NCBI RefSeq assembly: GCF_021389975.1
Contig: NZ_CP089981.1
Span: 4,179,501 to 4,243,500 of the forward strand
Direction: 5' to 3'
Origin: Fulvivirga ulvae
GTDB lineage: Bacteria > Bacteroidota > Bacteroidia > Cytophagales > Cyclobacteriaceae
Length of the DNA: 64,000 bases
A program made the translations under genes and the position numbers. The notes below the pieces were generated by a model. It ran no database searches. It had not been told where the DNA came from and was given only the letters and a program-made list of their open reading frames with translations. Position 1 is the first letter of the stretch. Each line of letters starts with the position of its first letter. Below, piece by piece: positions 1 through 7,956 of the stretch.

Positions 1-550
1 TCTAGCCTGGCTCGATCTGTCAACAGAAGAAGGGCAGGAATACTGGCTGTCTATGACTCTGGCAGGAGACTATGCCAAGGCATGTCATGATCAGATACAT
101 TATCATTTAAGTAAGTACTTGGGCATTAAGCCAGTGGTCAATATTGAGAACCATCACAATTTCGCATGGAAGGAAAAGCAGGTGGACGGTGAAGAGCTGA
201 TTGTTCACCGAAAGGGAGCAACTCCGGCCAGCGAAGGTGAGTTGGGAATCATACCCGGCTCGATGACCGCACCGGGCTTTATCGTTAGAGGTAAGGGCCA
301 TGAGGGTGCTTTGCAAAGCGCATCGCATGGCGCAGGAAGGAAGATGTCACGGCAAGCTGCCAGAGAGTCTATTTCTGGCAGCGCTATGAAAAAGTTACTC
401 AGCGAGCACAAAGTCACTCTTATAGGAGGAGGGACAGATGAGGCCCCTGTAGCTTACAAAAACATCGAGGAGGTGATGAAGAGCCAGAAGGAACTGGTTG
501 AGGTTATCGGCCAGTTTTTGCCAAAAATTGTGAGGATGGACAAAAATTAA
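1..550 (+). CDS. rtcB: RtcB-type RNA ligase, C-terminal part (5' end outside window)
   Basis: RtcB is a GTP- and metal-dependent RNA ligase that joins 2',3'-cyclic phosphate or 3'-phosphate ends to 5'-OH ends. The reading frame is open from the first bases of the window, so the start lies upstream and about 180 C-terminal residues are visible. They include the histidine-rich segment ENHHNFAWKE and the motif SHGAGRKMSR, which in this family carries the histidine that receives GMP, plus a C-terminal GGGTDEAPVAYKNIEEV segment. The gene stops four bases before prfH, so the two are almost certainly co-transcribed. That neighbour suggests an RtcB of the kind dedicated to repairing cleaved ribosomal RNA rather than tRNA splicing. 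The family call is firm; the repair role is inferred from context. Confidence 0.93.
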   Translation, partial: LAWLDLSTEEGQEYWLSMTLAGDYAKACHDQIHYHLSKYLGIKPVVNIENHHNFAWKEKQVDGEELIVHRKGATPASEGELGIIPGSMTAPGFIVRGKGHEGALQSASHGAGRKMSRQAARESISGSAMKKLLSEHKVTLIGGGTDEAPVAYKNIEEVMKSQKELVEVIGQFLPKIVRMDKN

Positions 551-554
551 CATT

Positions 555-1196
555 ATGAGTTTAAAAACAAACAATATATACATGCAGATATCTGCCGGCA
601 GAGGGCCGGCAGAATGTGCCTGGGTGGTGGCTCAGTTGCTCAAATACATACTTTCAGACTTTAAAGCAGCCGGTTTGGTTTGCAAAACTTTAAGCAGGAG
701 TCTGGCCTCAGAGCCTGGTACGCTCAACTCGTGCCTGATCCAGATTAGTGGCCGGGAGGCCAGGAAAAGAGCAGAGGAGTGGGAGGGTACCGTACAATGG
801 ATAGGTAAGAGCCCTTACCGGAAATTTCATAAAAGAAAGAACTGGTTTGTGGGCATTAGTTTATTTGTGGAGGCTGAACATCAGGACTACAAAGAATCAG
901 ACCTGGTCTTCAATACTTACCGGGCATCCGGCCCGGGAGGTCAGCATCGCAATAAAGTGGAAACGGCAGTAAGAGTAACCCACAAGCCATCCGGCATAAC
1001 TGCTACTGCCAGTGATTCAAAATCTCAGTTGCAAAATAAAAAGGCAGCGATAGAGAAAATAAAACTGGCCTTAAACCAACTCGATATTGATCAGATACAG
1101 GAGAGGATAGATGAGCAATGGCGTGAGCACTTATCACTTCAACGGGGAAATCCCGTCAGGGTATTTGAAGGAGTGGGGTTTTTGGAGAGGTTATGA
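555..1196 (+). CDS. prfH: Peptide chain release factor-like protein PrfH
   Basis: This 213-residue protein is a class I release factor homologue of the PrfH type. It has the catalytic GGQ tripeptide at residues 128-130 in the context ASGPGGQHRNKVETAV, which places it at the peptidyl transferase centre to hydrolyse peptidyl-tRNA. It is much shorter than RF1/RF2 (about 360 residues) and has no PxT or SPF codon-reading motif that I can see, as expected of PrfH. The ATG lies four bases after the rtcB stop. Published work on PrfH-RtcB pairs shows that PrfH releases peptide from ribosomes whose decoding-centre 16S rRNA was cut by colicin E3-type toxins, after which RtcB religates the RNA. I infer the same role here. 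A terminator hairpin follows. Confidence 0.92.
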   Translation: MSLKTNNIYMQISAGRGPAECAWVVAQLLKYILSDFKAAGLVCKTLSRSLASEPGTLNSCLIQISGREARKRAEEWEGTVQWIGKSPYRKFHKRKNWFVGISLFVEAEHQDYKESDLVFNTYRASGPGGQHRNKVETAVRVTHKPSGITATASDSKSQLQNKKAAIEKIKLALNQLDIDQIQERIDEQWREHLSLQRGNPVRVFEGVGFLERL

Positions 1197-1232
1197 TTAA
1201 TACTTGCCAGACTGTCAGCTGAGTCTTGTATT

Positions 1233-1266
1233 CTAAAAAGTCGGTCCAAGATGATCGGCTTTTTAG
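1233..1266. terminator. Bidirectional intrinsic terminator between prfH and a Nudix gene
   Basis: A 14-bp stem with two G-T wobbles (1233-1246 pairing with 1253-1266) encloses a six-base loop. Its outer arm is an A-run on one side and a T-run on the other, so it can end transcripts in both directions. It sits between the convergent prfH and Nudix genes. Confidence 0.7.
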
Positions 1267-1309
1267 ATTTATATACTTTTAAAAGTCGTTGATGAGGCCG
1301 AGGTATTGG

Positions 1310-1774
1310 TTATTGGTCTAGTTTAAGTAGCAGGCGCTCAATTAAAGCCACTTGCGCCGGATTAATTTTTATTATGGCCTGATCTATAGGGAAGAATTCA
1401 GCTTTATCTATTTCAGGAAAACTTTGCTTCTTGCCAGATCGAGGAGGCCACTCTATTACAAATGTATTGCTCGAATGCATAAAACCTTCATTAACATTGC
1501 CTTCCATTGCCCAGCAATGTACCACTTTCCCTCCTTTTTGCTTTATAGTACCAAGAGGGAGCAAGTTGCTCTCAGGCTTTATGCCCGTTTCTTCTTCAAA
1601 CTCGCGCAGGGCAGCTTTGTGCAGGTCTTCTCCTTTTTCCGGCAACCCTTTAGGAATAGTCCATGAGCCTTCATCCTTTTTTTTGAAAAAAGGCCCACCG
1701 GGGTGAACCAGAAAAACTTCCGGCTTGCTATTGTGTATTCTGTACATCAATATACCTGCACTTTCGGGTGACAT
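1310..1774 (-). CDS. Nudix hydrolase
   Basis: This 154-residue protein carries a complete Nudix box at about residues 43-65 (GLPEKGED followed by REFEEETGI), fitting the consensus G-x5-E-x7-REUxEExGU. The glutamates bind the metal that activates water for cleaving nucleoside-diphosphate-linked substrates. The N-terminal SAGILMYRIHNSKPEVFLVHPGG and the WTIPKG motif resemble small stand-alone Nudix proteins of the diadenosine polyphosphate/NTP type, but the substrate cannot be read from sequence. It is a single gene, convergent with prfH across a terminator. Confidence 0.88.
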   Translation of the reverse strand: MSPESAGILMYRIHNSKPEVFLVHPGGPFFKKKDEGSWTIPKGLPEKGEDLHKAALREFEEETGIKPESNLLPLGTIKQKGGKVVHCWAMEGNVNEGFMHSSNTFVIEWPPRSGKKQSFPEIDKAEFFPIDQAIIKINPAQVALIERLLLKLDQ

Positions 1775-1902
1775 AGTTACAAATTACCATTAATTAACAA
1801 AAATGAATGAAGGAGCCGAAGCTTTCTTTATTTTTGGTATTACTAAGTTTATCGATGTGTAATTCAATTCACTAACATGAATTGCGGAATATAGGTTAAA
1901 TC

Positions 1903-2250
1903 ATGCTCAGAGAACTTGATCAATATTACCTGGACAAAGAGGAGCCAACCCGGGGCTGTTTGCTTGCTTTGAGAGAAATAATCCTTAAACAAGATGACAA
2001 CATTAAAGAAACGCGCAAGTATGGGATGCCCTGCTTCTGCCATGGGAAAAAGCATTTTTGCTACCTTTGGACAGATAAAAAGACTGATGAGCCATACATC
2101 CTGATGGTAGAAGGAAAGCATCTCAGTCATCCACAACTGGAAAAAGGCACACGTGCCAGAATGAAAATATTCAGGGTCAAAGCGGAGAGTGATTTGCCTG
2201 TGGACGTTATTGAGGCTATTTTGAAAGAGGGGTTGGAGCTTTATCGGTGA
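1903..2250 (+). CDS. DUF1801 (YdhG/YjbR-like) domain protein
   Basis: This is a 115-residue soluble protein without signal peptide or membrane segment. The pattern LREIILKQDDNIKETRKYGMPCFCHGKKHFCYL followed by a C-terminal DVIEAILKEGLELYR helix resembles the DUF1801 family, a small alpha/beta fold related to YdhG and frataxin-like folds. Its biochemical role is unknown. It appears to be a single gene, preceded at 1829-1836 by TATTTTTG, a good Bacteroidota -7 element, though I see no matching TTG about 19 bases further upstream. Confidence 0.7.
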   Translation: MLRELDQYYLDKEEPTRGCLLALREIILKQDDNIKETRKYGMPCFCHGKKHFCYLWTDKKTDEPYILMVEGKHLSHPQLEKGTRARMKIFRVKAESDLPVDVIEAILKEGLELYR

Positions 2251-2380
2251 TCAGCTGACTTATCCTGGCAGTTAGAGTATTTGGTAATCAGTGTTGTAGA
2301 ATAATAGAACCTCACCATCTTTAAAACTTTTGCACTGTACCATTCTTCATGGAAAAACCGGAAACAAATAAAAACTGAAC

Positions 2381-2674
2381 CTAAACTATCATCACTTCCC
2401 TATGCGAATAAGCTATTGGCTTATCAGCAAACAACACCTTTGTCTCGGACCATACGCTCTTGAAGAGGTCGGAATGGCGGTAGTTGTTGAGGGCATCTTC
2501 GTCATCCCAATGGCTGTAAGTGACGTAGACATTGCCTTTGTTGTAGTCTTGGTGCAGTTCCAAATGATTACATCCGGGGAAGGAGCGGATCTTTTGTTTG
2601 CTGGTGTTGAATACCTTGAGAAAATTATCTACTTCTTCCTCACGGAAGGTCATTCGTACTATTCTTATAAGCAT
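2381..2674 (-). CDS. Antibiotic biosynthesis monooxygenase (ABM) family protein
   Basis: A 97-residue ferredoxin-like fold protein of the ABM/YgiN type: RIVRMTFREEEVDNFLKVF, then LELHQDYNKGNVYVTYSHWDDEDALNNYRHS. The family includes quinol monooxygenases and haem-degrading enzymes, but most members are uncharacterised. I chose the ATG at 2674, one base past the stop of the preceding SAM-hydrolase gene, rather than a TTG four codons upstream that would overlap it. The close spacing indicates co-transcription with that gene. Confidence 0.75.
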   Translation of the reverse strand: MLIRIVRMTFREEEVDNFLKVFNTSKQKIRSFPGCNHLELHQDYNKGNVYVTYSHWDDEDALNNYRHSDLFKSVWSETKVLFADKPIAYSHREVMIV

Positions 2675-2675
2675 G

Positions 2676-3449
2676 TTATTCGTCAAAATTGATGATCACG
2701 GGACTGTCATAGTCCAGGCCCAGCAGCTCGGAAGCTATGCCTTGGTTAATGCCCAGTTCCATATACCCCTGATCGTTAAAAATTATAAATACATCTCCCG
2801 CATCAGCGCCATTTACATTGTCCACTATCCGGCGACTGTTTTCTCGGCCAAACGTAATGTTATAGCCTTTTTCTTTGCTAAGAATGTCAAAAGTAGTTTT
2901 GTCAATATTAGTGATCAGGTTGCCATAATGATCTACCCTGATGACGTTGCCAACGATCTGCTTTTTATTTGCTTTAAGGTGCCTTCCAAGCATGCGTTTG
3001 TATTCTTTAAGCGGTGAACCCAAATCCTGCAGTGCCTTACCACTGGCCAGTTTTGCAGCGGCAGGAGCAAATACCTGTTTGGCCGGAAAGGTAGATTTTA
3101 CAGGTGAGATTGAATTAATATCCACCTTAAACCGGGCTTCCTGATCACTGATCAAACCAAATAATCCGTTATCCGTACCTATAAAGAAATGGCCTTCAAG
3201 TTCTATGGCAATGTATTTGTCCCCGGGCTGCCCGGAGGTATTCACTGCTACCAGGTGCACAGTGCCTTTGGGAAATTCCCGGAAAACGGCTTTGAGTACA
3301 TACGCAGCATGAGCAATATCACAGGAAGCTATCTGGTGACTGATATCTACAACAGAGATGCCAGGGTTGATGGAAAGAATTTTTGCTTTAACGGCTGACA
3401 CGTAATGATCACTTTCTCCAAAGTCAGATAAAAATGTGATTATAGCCAT
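2676..3449 (-). CDS. S-adenosyl-L-methionine hydroxide adenosyltransferase (SAM hydrolase, DUF62)
   Basis: This 257-residue protein starts with ITFLSDFGESDHYVSAVKAK and contains HLVAVNTSGQPGDKYIA, FFIGTDNGLFGL and RVDHYGNLITNI, the signature segments of the SAM hydroxide adenosyltransferase (duf-62) family. Members hydrolyse SAM to adenosine and methionine and are related to the fluorinase/chlorinase fold. The two-domain length fits the family. It is the first gene of a probable two-gene unit with the ABM protein. The physiological reason for SAM hydrolysis is not established. Confidence 0.9.
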   Translation of the reverse strand: MAIITFLSDFGESDHYVSAVKAKILSINPGISVVDISHQIASCDIAHAAYVLKAVFREFPKGTVHLVAVNTSGQPGDKYIAIELEGHFFIGTDNGLFGLISDQEARFKVDINSISPVKSTFPAKQVFAPAAAKLASGKALQDLGSPLKEYKRMLGRHLKANKKQIVGNVIRVDHYGNLITNIDKTTFDILSKEKGYNITFGRENSRRIVDNVNGADAGDVFIIFNDQGYMELGINQGIASELLGLDYDSPVIINFDE

Positions 3450-3538
3450 ATAAGCAGTGATGAGTTTTTGTGCCGCAAGTTCAATTTTAATAACAACATT
3501 ACATCAATGTTATGGTTATTAAATCTGAACTTCCTGTT

Positions 3539-3568
3539 TTGAACGGCCGTTGTTATTACGTATTTTTG
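3539..3568 (+). promoter_or_regulatory. Bacteroidota-type promoter for phoH
   Basis: TTG at 3539-3541, a 19-base spacer and TATTTTTG at 3561-3568 match the Bacteroidota vegetative sigma consensus (-33 TTG, -7 TAnnTTTG). The phoH start codon is 60 bases downstream. Confidence 0.55.
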
Positions 3569-3628
3569 TTTAGGGCAAAATTAGTTAAAATTTGACCATT
3601 AAAAATTCCATTTTAAATTAATTAGCAT

Positions 3629-4600
3629 TTGGTAGAGAAAGTCATTACGCTGGAAAATATCTCCCTTATAGACTTCCTGGGAGTACAGAATAAAAACATC
3701 ACAGAAGTAGCTTCAGCCTTCCCAAAGAGCAAAATTGTGTCGCGTGGCAATGAGATCCGGATCAAGGGTAGCACTACAGAAATTCTCAAAATCAATGATA
3801 TATTAAACTCGCTTATAGAACATTATCACAAGTACGGAAAAGTGACCGAAGATAATGTGCAGACTTACCTTGCCAAAGAAGCTGAAGAGAAGCTTCCTGA
3901 CGAAGAAGAAGTGCTGATTTATGGTACGCGTGGGTTTACGATAAAACCGAAAACCATCAATCAACAGAAGCTGGTATATGCGGTTAGAGAAAATGACCTG
4001 GTTTTTGCTTTGGGGCCAGCCGGTACCGGTAAAACGTATATTTCGGTGGCATTGGCCGTTAAAGCACTCAAGAACAAACAGGTAAAGAAGATCATTATTA
4101 CCAGGCCAGCCGTGGAAGCTGGAGAAACACTGGGCTTTCTACCCGGAGATCTTAAAGAGAAGCTGGATCCTTATCTCAGGCCCATCTATGATGCGCTATT
4201 TGATATGGTGCCTTCGGAGAAGCTGAGGTACTATATGGAAAATAATATTATTGAAATTGCCCCGTTGGCATATATGCGGGGAAGAACACTTAATAATGCC
4301 TTTATACTGCTTGATGAAGCGCAGAACACAACACCGATGCAGATCAAGATGTTCCTGACCAGAATGGGACCTAACTCGAAGGTTATCATTACCGGTGACA
4401 CTTCGCAGATAGACCTGCCTAAGAAGCAAAAGTCTGGTTTGATAGAGTCAATTAAGATACTTCGTCCCGTTAAGGGCATCGGTTTTGTAGAGCTTACAGG
4501 CAAAGATGTAGTGAGGCATAAAATAGTAAAAGACATCATAGCTGCCTATGATGATCATGAAAAAAAGGAAACAGAAAATGGTAACCGTTCAACTCGCTGA
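3629..4600 (+). CDS. phoH: PhoH family ATPase
   Basis: PhoH-family proteins are P-loop NTPases linked to RNA metabolism and stress, cytoplasmic and often considered RNA helicase-like. Here a Walker A motif GPAGTGKT lies at residues 129-136, followed by ITRPAVEAGETLGFLPGD and the Walker B/Q-rich segment ILLDEAQNTTPMQIKMFLTRMG. An N-terminal RNA-binding-like (KH-related) region of about 90 residues precedes the ATPase domain. The 323-residue length is typical of the short PhoH type. The apparent start is TTG at 3629; no better ATG is in frame. The following GNAT gene overlaps its end. Confidence 0.92.
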   Translation: MVEKVITLENISLIDFLGVQNKNITEVASAFPKSKIVSRGNEIRIKGSTTEILKINDILNSLIEHYHKYGKVTEDNVQTYLAKEAEEKLPDEEEVLIYGTRGFTIKPKTINQQKLVYAVRENDLVFALGPAGTGKTYISVALAVKALKNKQVKKIIITRPAVEAGETLGFLPGDLKEKLDPYLRPIYDALFDMVPSEKLRYYMENNIIEIAPLAYMRGRTLNNAFILLDEAQNTTPMQIKMFLTRMGPNSKVIITGDTSQIDLPKKQKSGLIESIKILRPVKGIGFVELTGKDVVRHKIVKDIIAAYDDHEKKETENGNRSTR

Positions 4601-5015
4601 TAGCAATAAGCTATTAAAACAGGCCTTCAGGGTCAGGGAAGAAGTATTTGTCAATGAGCAACAGGTAGCTCGTGACGAAGAGTTTGATATTTTTGAAGAC
4701 GAATCACATCACTTTGTTGCCCATTATGGAGATGTGCCGTGTGGTGCAGCACGCTGGAGAACCACCGAGGAAGGTATTAAACTGGAACGATTTGCCGTAA
4801 AGAAAGCTTATCGTGGCAGGGGAATTGGAGCACTTTTGGTAGAAAGTGTATTGGAGCATATCGCTGTTCAGCCCGATGTCGCAGGTAAAAAGCTGTATCT
4901 CAACGCTCAGCTTACAGCAATGGCACTTTATCATAAGTTTGGTTTCAAGCCTGAAGGTGACCGCTTCATGGAGTGCAATATCGAACACCAGAAAATGGTA
5001 AGGGAAATTGGATAA
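4578..5015 (+). CDS. GNAT family N-acetyltransferase
   Basis: This 145-residue protein shows the GNAT fold: N-terminal FRVREEVFVNEQQVARDEEFD, the strand KLERFAVKKAYRGRGIGALLVE with the acetyl-CoA pyrophosphate-binding R-G-R-G-I-G loop, and YLNAQLTAMALYHKFGFKPEG near the end. The arrangement resembles the YjcF/ElaA subgroup. I prefer the ATG at 4578, which has an AGGAAA purine stretch just upstream, over upstream in-frame ATGs inside phoH. It overlaps phoH by 23 bases and the next GNAT by 8, so the three are likely one operon. The acetyl acceptor is unknown. Confidence 0.85.
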   Translation: MVTVQLADSNKLLKQAFRVREEVFVNEQQVARDEEFDIFEDESHHFVAHYGDVPCGAARWRTTEEGIKLERFAVKKAYRGRGIGALLVESVLEHIAVQPDVAGKKLYLNAQLTAMALYHKFGFKPEGDRFMECNIEHQKMVREIG

Positions 5016-5469
5016 AAAAATCACCTATCGGCTGGCTACATCGGATGATCTCACAGACATCGTCAGAATGCTTGCGGATGACGAACTTGGCTCTAAAAGA
5101 GAACGTTTTGAGGAGCCTTTGCCTCAAAGTTACGTCAGGGCATTTGTTGATATTGCCAGAGACCCTCACCAGGAACTGACGGTAGTAGAAGAAGATGGGA
5201 GAATTATTGGTGTTTTTCAACTCACCTTTATCCAGTACCTGACTTACCAGGGCGGTATTAGGGCGCAGATAGAAGGTGTAAGGGTGGAGGCCGGCTACAG
5301 AGGAAAGGGCTATGGCAAGAAAATATTTGAGTATGCCATAGACAGAGCACGCAACAGAGGTGCGCACCTGCTGCAACTCACCACAGACAAACAGCGGCCC
5401 GAAGCCATTGAATTTTATGAAGCCCTCGGCTTTGTGGCCTCCCATGAGGGAATGAAAATGCACTTTTGA
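5008..5469 (+). CDS. GNAT family N-acetyltransferase
   Basis: A second GNAT protein of 153 residues begins at a TTG overlapping the stop of the first. It reads ITYRLATSDDLTDIVRMLADDELG at the N-terminus and has IEGVRVEAGYRGKGYGKKIFEYAIDRARN, containing the R-G-K-G-Y-G acetyl-CoA loop, then LTTDKQRPEAIEFYEALGF. The two tandem GNATs are not close copies of each other. The substrate is unknown; amino-group acetylation of a small molecule is the default expectation. Confidence 0.87.
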   Translation: MDKKITYRLATSDDLTDIVRMLADDELGSKRERFEEPLPQSYVRAFVDIARDPHQELTVVEEDGRIIGVFQLTFIQYLTYQGGIRAQIEGVRVEAGYRGKGYGKKIFEYAIDRARNRGAHLLQLTTDKQRPEAIEFYEALGFVASHEGMKMHF

Positions 5470-5852
5470 GTGACATTTACTGGCTTGCCAGTTACCGGTT
5501 AAACTACTCATGGGCTATCTCTGCTGGCTTTGCAAAGCGCAAGTTACCTGCTGCCTTTTGGCAATTGCCTGCTTTTTTCACCGATCACCTCTCACCGATT
5601 ACTGATAACACACTGTTTGCCGACTACTGCCCACCGTTTACTCCTTACCGTTGGTACTTCGGTCTCCGGTCTTTCTGCTTAGGACAACCGTTCAGATCGC
5701 TGTTATTTCTAGCCGATTAGCGAGTGCCTGACCTGGATAGAGTCCTCAATTCTGCCACTCTTCCATCTTTCCATCCTTCAAACCTCAAACTTTCACCTCC
5801 CAATATCAACTTCCAGCCTTGTGGCTTGCCTTCAAAAAAACTATCTTCGGGC
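5470..5852. other. Gene-free stretch before comEC
   Basis: About 380 bases without a convincing gene. An open frame of 84 codons exists but its translation is rich in Pro, Phe, Trp and Tyr with no protein-like pattern, and the bases are pyrimidine-rich on the plus strand. The stretch contains a short degenerate repeat (TCACCGATTACT type, 5578-5603) also found at 14683-14716. No terminator or clear promoter is visible. Confidence 0.5.
5578..5603. repeat. Degenerate intergenic TCACCGATNACY repeat, copy 1
   Basis: TCACCGATCACC at 5578-5589 and TCACCGATTACT at 5592-5603 lie 14 bases apart. TCACCGATTACT recurs exactly at 14683-14694 in another intergenic region. The complement reads AGTAATCGGTGA. 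Confidence 0.45.
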
Positions 5853-7943
5853 GTGTTACGCTGGATACCATATGCATTCGTCAGAGTTACTGCTTTTTTT
5901 ATTGCCGGCATACTGGCGGGCATTTATTTTGGTGGTATCTTGAATTTTACAGGACTGTTCCTGATATGCCTTGCAATGATATTATTTTATGGGCTTATCT
6001 TCTTCCTGCTTAAGAAAAGCTTCTTTTCAAATAATCACTTTATTGCGATAGTTGGCTTTTTTACAATGGCCATGTTAGGCTATTTAAGAGTAAGTTATGC
6101 TGATGAGACGAGGAATGCGGGTCACATCATTCATCATATAGGTGAAACGTCCTACTATCTTGTTACTCTGCAAAATCCCGGAGAAGAGCGGGCAAAAACC
6201 ATAAAGTTTGAGGCAGAGATAAAAGGTGTTAAGAAGGGCGACCAGTGGTTACAAAGCTCAGGCAAGATCTATCTGTACATTGATAAAAGCCGGCAGTTAA
6301 AATACGGAGATCAACTGCTTGTCAAAGGAAAGCCGGGAGCTATCAAACCACCACAGAATCCCGGTGAATTTGACTACAAGAGGTTCCTGAGCTTCAAAAA
6401 TATTTATCATCAACATTATCTAAGGGAAGGAGACTTTCAGGTTGTAGGAAATACGCAGAACCCTGTATTTGCTTTTGCATTTTGGGCTAAGGCCTGGGCT
6501 GCAGGTGTACTTGCGGAAAATGTAGATTCAAACCGCGAATTGGGCATTGTTCAGGCACTGGTGATGGGCATAAAGGACGATCTTGATGACGACACTCAAA
6601 AGGCCTATGCCGCTTCAGGGGCTACGCACGTGCTGGCTGTCTCAGGGCTTCATGTCGGGATTATTTATGGCATTATCTTCTTCGTGCTGAGCAGGTTCCA
6701 AACCTCCGCTCGAGGAAGGTGGATTGTGGCAGGCATATGCATTCTTATTCTTTGGTTTTATGCCCTGCTCACTGGCCTGTCGCCTTCGGTTTTGCGGGCA
6801 GTAACGATGTTTACGTTCGTGATCATAGGTCAGGCTACGGGTCGTGATTCCAATATTTACAATACACTTGCAATTTCAGCTTTCTGCATCCTGATGTATG
6901 ATCCACTCCTGATCATGTCACTTGGTTTTCAATTGTCCTACCTTGCTGTGTTGGGTATAGTGTATGTTCAGCCACGGATTTATAATCTTTATGTGCCTGA
7001 TCAATTGGTTTTGGATAAGTTATGGGCAATAACCTCGGTAGCACTGGCTGCCCAGTTGGCAACTGCGCCTTTATGCTTGCTGTATTTTCACCAGTTTCCA
7101 ACTTACTTTTTTTTATCCAATATCGTGGTTATCCCCGGAGCTATGGGCGTGCTTTGTATGGGGCTCGGTGTTTTGGCACTAAGTTTTATGCCTGCACTTT
7201 CAGCGGCTTTAGGGTGGCTTTTAAAATGGTGGGTTTACGGGATGAACGAAAGCATTCTTGCCATCAGAAAATTCCCATTTTCCCAAATTACTAACATCAG
7301 CCTTACCGGACTCGAAGCTGTATTGGTGTTTGGTATCATTATCTCCTTTTTGATTTTCTTCCATTATAAAAAACTGCGTTACGCATGGTCTGCCGTCATA
7401 TTCTCATTGGCTTTTAGTATATCACATGCTGCCGGACTGTTTGCCACCACTGATAAAGTTACGATCTATAAAATCAACGGACATACGGCGGTTGATTTTA
7501 TGGTTCAGGGAGACTCTTATTTATACACTGATCCTGATTTTGAAATGACTGACCGTAAGGTTGACTTTCACGTTGAACCTAATCATTTGCTTTCAGGCAT
7601 CTCACGTATGCATTGGTTGCACCATGAGCAGGTTGGATGGATAAAGGTGGTAAATAATGTTCATCTGGCCTGGTTTAGAGGTAGTAGCTTTGCAATGCTG
7701 AGCGAGCCTGTTCCCCAATTAACAAAGCTGAAAAAAACATTTAAGGTGGATTATGTGCTTGTATGTAAAAGCTTTGATAAAGACCTGGCATGGATTCAGG
7801 ATAACTTTCTTTTCAAAAGGATTATTCTGGACGGATCATTGTCTTGGTATCAGGCAAAGCGATTTAGAAAGGAGGCAGAGGAGTTGGCTTTACCCTATTA
7901 CTCTGTGTATGATAATGGTGCTTACGAACTGGAACTCAACTAA
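5853..7943 (+). CDS. comEC: ComEC/Rec2-type competence membrane protein
   Basis: ComEC forms the inner-membrane channel for DNA uptake. The protein begins with a hydrophobic pair of helices (FVRVTAFFIAGILAGIYFGGIL), then a DUF4131-type soluble domain with the OB-like segment KTIKFEAEIKGVKKGDQWLQSSGKIYLYI, and the competence domain marked by ASGATHVLAVSGLHVGIIYG and many membrane helices. The C-terminal soluble part is about 150 residues and I do not see an HxHxDH metal motif, so the beta-lactamase-like domain looks reduced. The frame stays open back to 5724, but that leader is Pro/Ser-rich and unlike the family; I favour GTG at 5853 (about 696 residues). Confidence 0.88.
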   Translation: MLRWIPYAFVRVTAFFIAGILAGIYFGGILNFTGLFLICLAMILFYGLIFFLLKKSFFSNNHFIAIVGFFTMAMLGYLRVSYADETRNAGHIIHHIGETSYYLVTLQNPGEERAKTIKFEAEIKGVKKGDQWLQSSGKIYLYIDKSRQLKYGDQLLVKGKPGAIKPPQNPGEFDYKRFLSFKNIYHQHYLREGDFQVVGNTQNPVFAFAFWAKAWAAGVLAENVDSNRELGIVQALVMGIKDDLDDDTQKAYAASGATHVLAVSGLHVGIIYGIIFFVLSRFQTSARGRWIVAGICILILWFYALLTGLSPSVLRAVTMFTFVIIGQATGRDSNIYNTLAISAFCILMYDPLLIMSLGFQLSYLAVLGIVYVQPRIYNLYVPDQLVLDKLWAITSVALAAQLATAPLCLLYFHQFPTYFFLSNIVVIPGAMGVLCMGLGVLALSFMPALSAALGWLLKWWVYGMNESILAIRKFPFSQITNISLTGLEAVLVFGIIISFLIFFHYKKLRYAWSAVIFSLAFSISHAAGLFATTDKVTIYKINGHTAVDFMVQGDSYLYTDPDFEMTDRKVDFHVEPNHLLSGISRMHWLHHEQVGWIKVVNNVHLAWFRGSSFAMLSEPVPQLTKLKKTFKVDYVLVCKSFDKDLAWIQDNFLFKRIILDGSLSWYQAKRFRKEAEELALPYYSVYDNGAYELELN

Positions 7944-7956
7944 AATATTTCGACAT

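Noticed and set aside
5466..5720. An 84-codon open frame after the second GNAT gene
   Set aside because: Its translation is rich in Trp, Phe, Pro and Tyr with no domain-like pattern, and it spans the short intergenic repeat; treated as non-coding.
5724..5852. N-terminal 43-codon extension of comEC
   Set aside because: Pro/Ser-rich, not hydrophobic, unlike ComEC family starts; GTG at 5853 gives a normal N-terminus.
7753..7956. Upstream 68-codon extension of the enoyl-CoA hydratase
   Set aside because: It lies inside comEC in another frame and has no crotonase homology; ATG 7957 fits the family.
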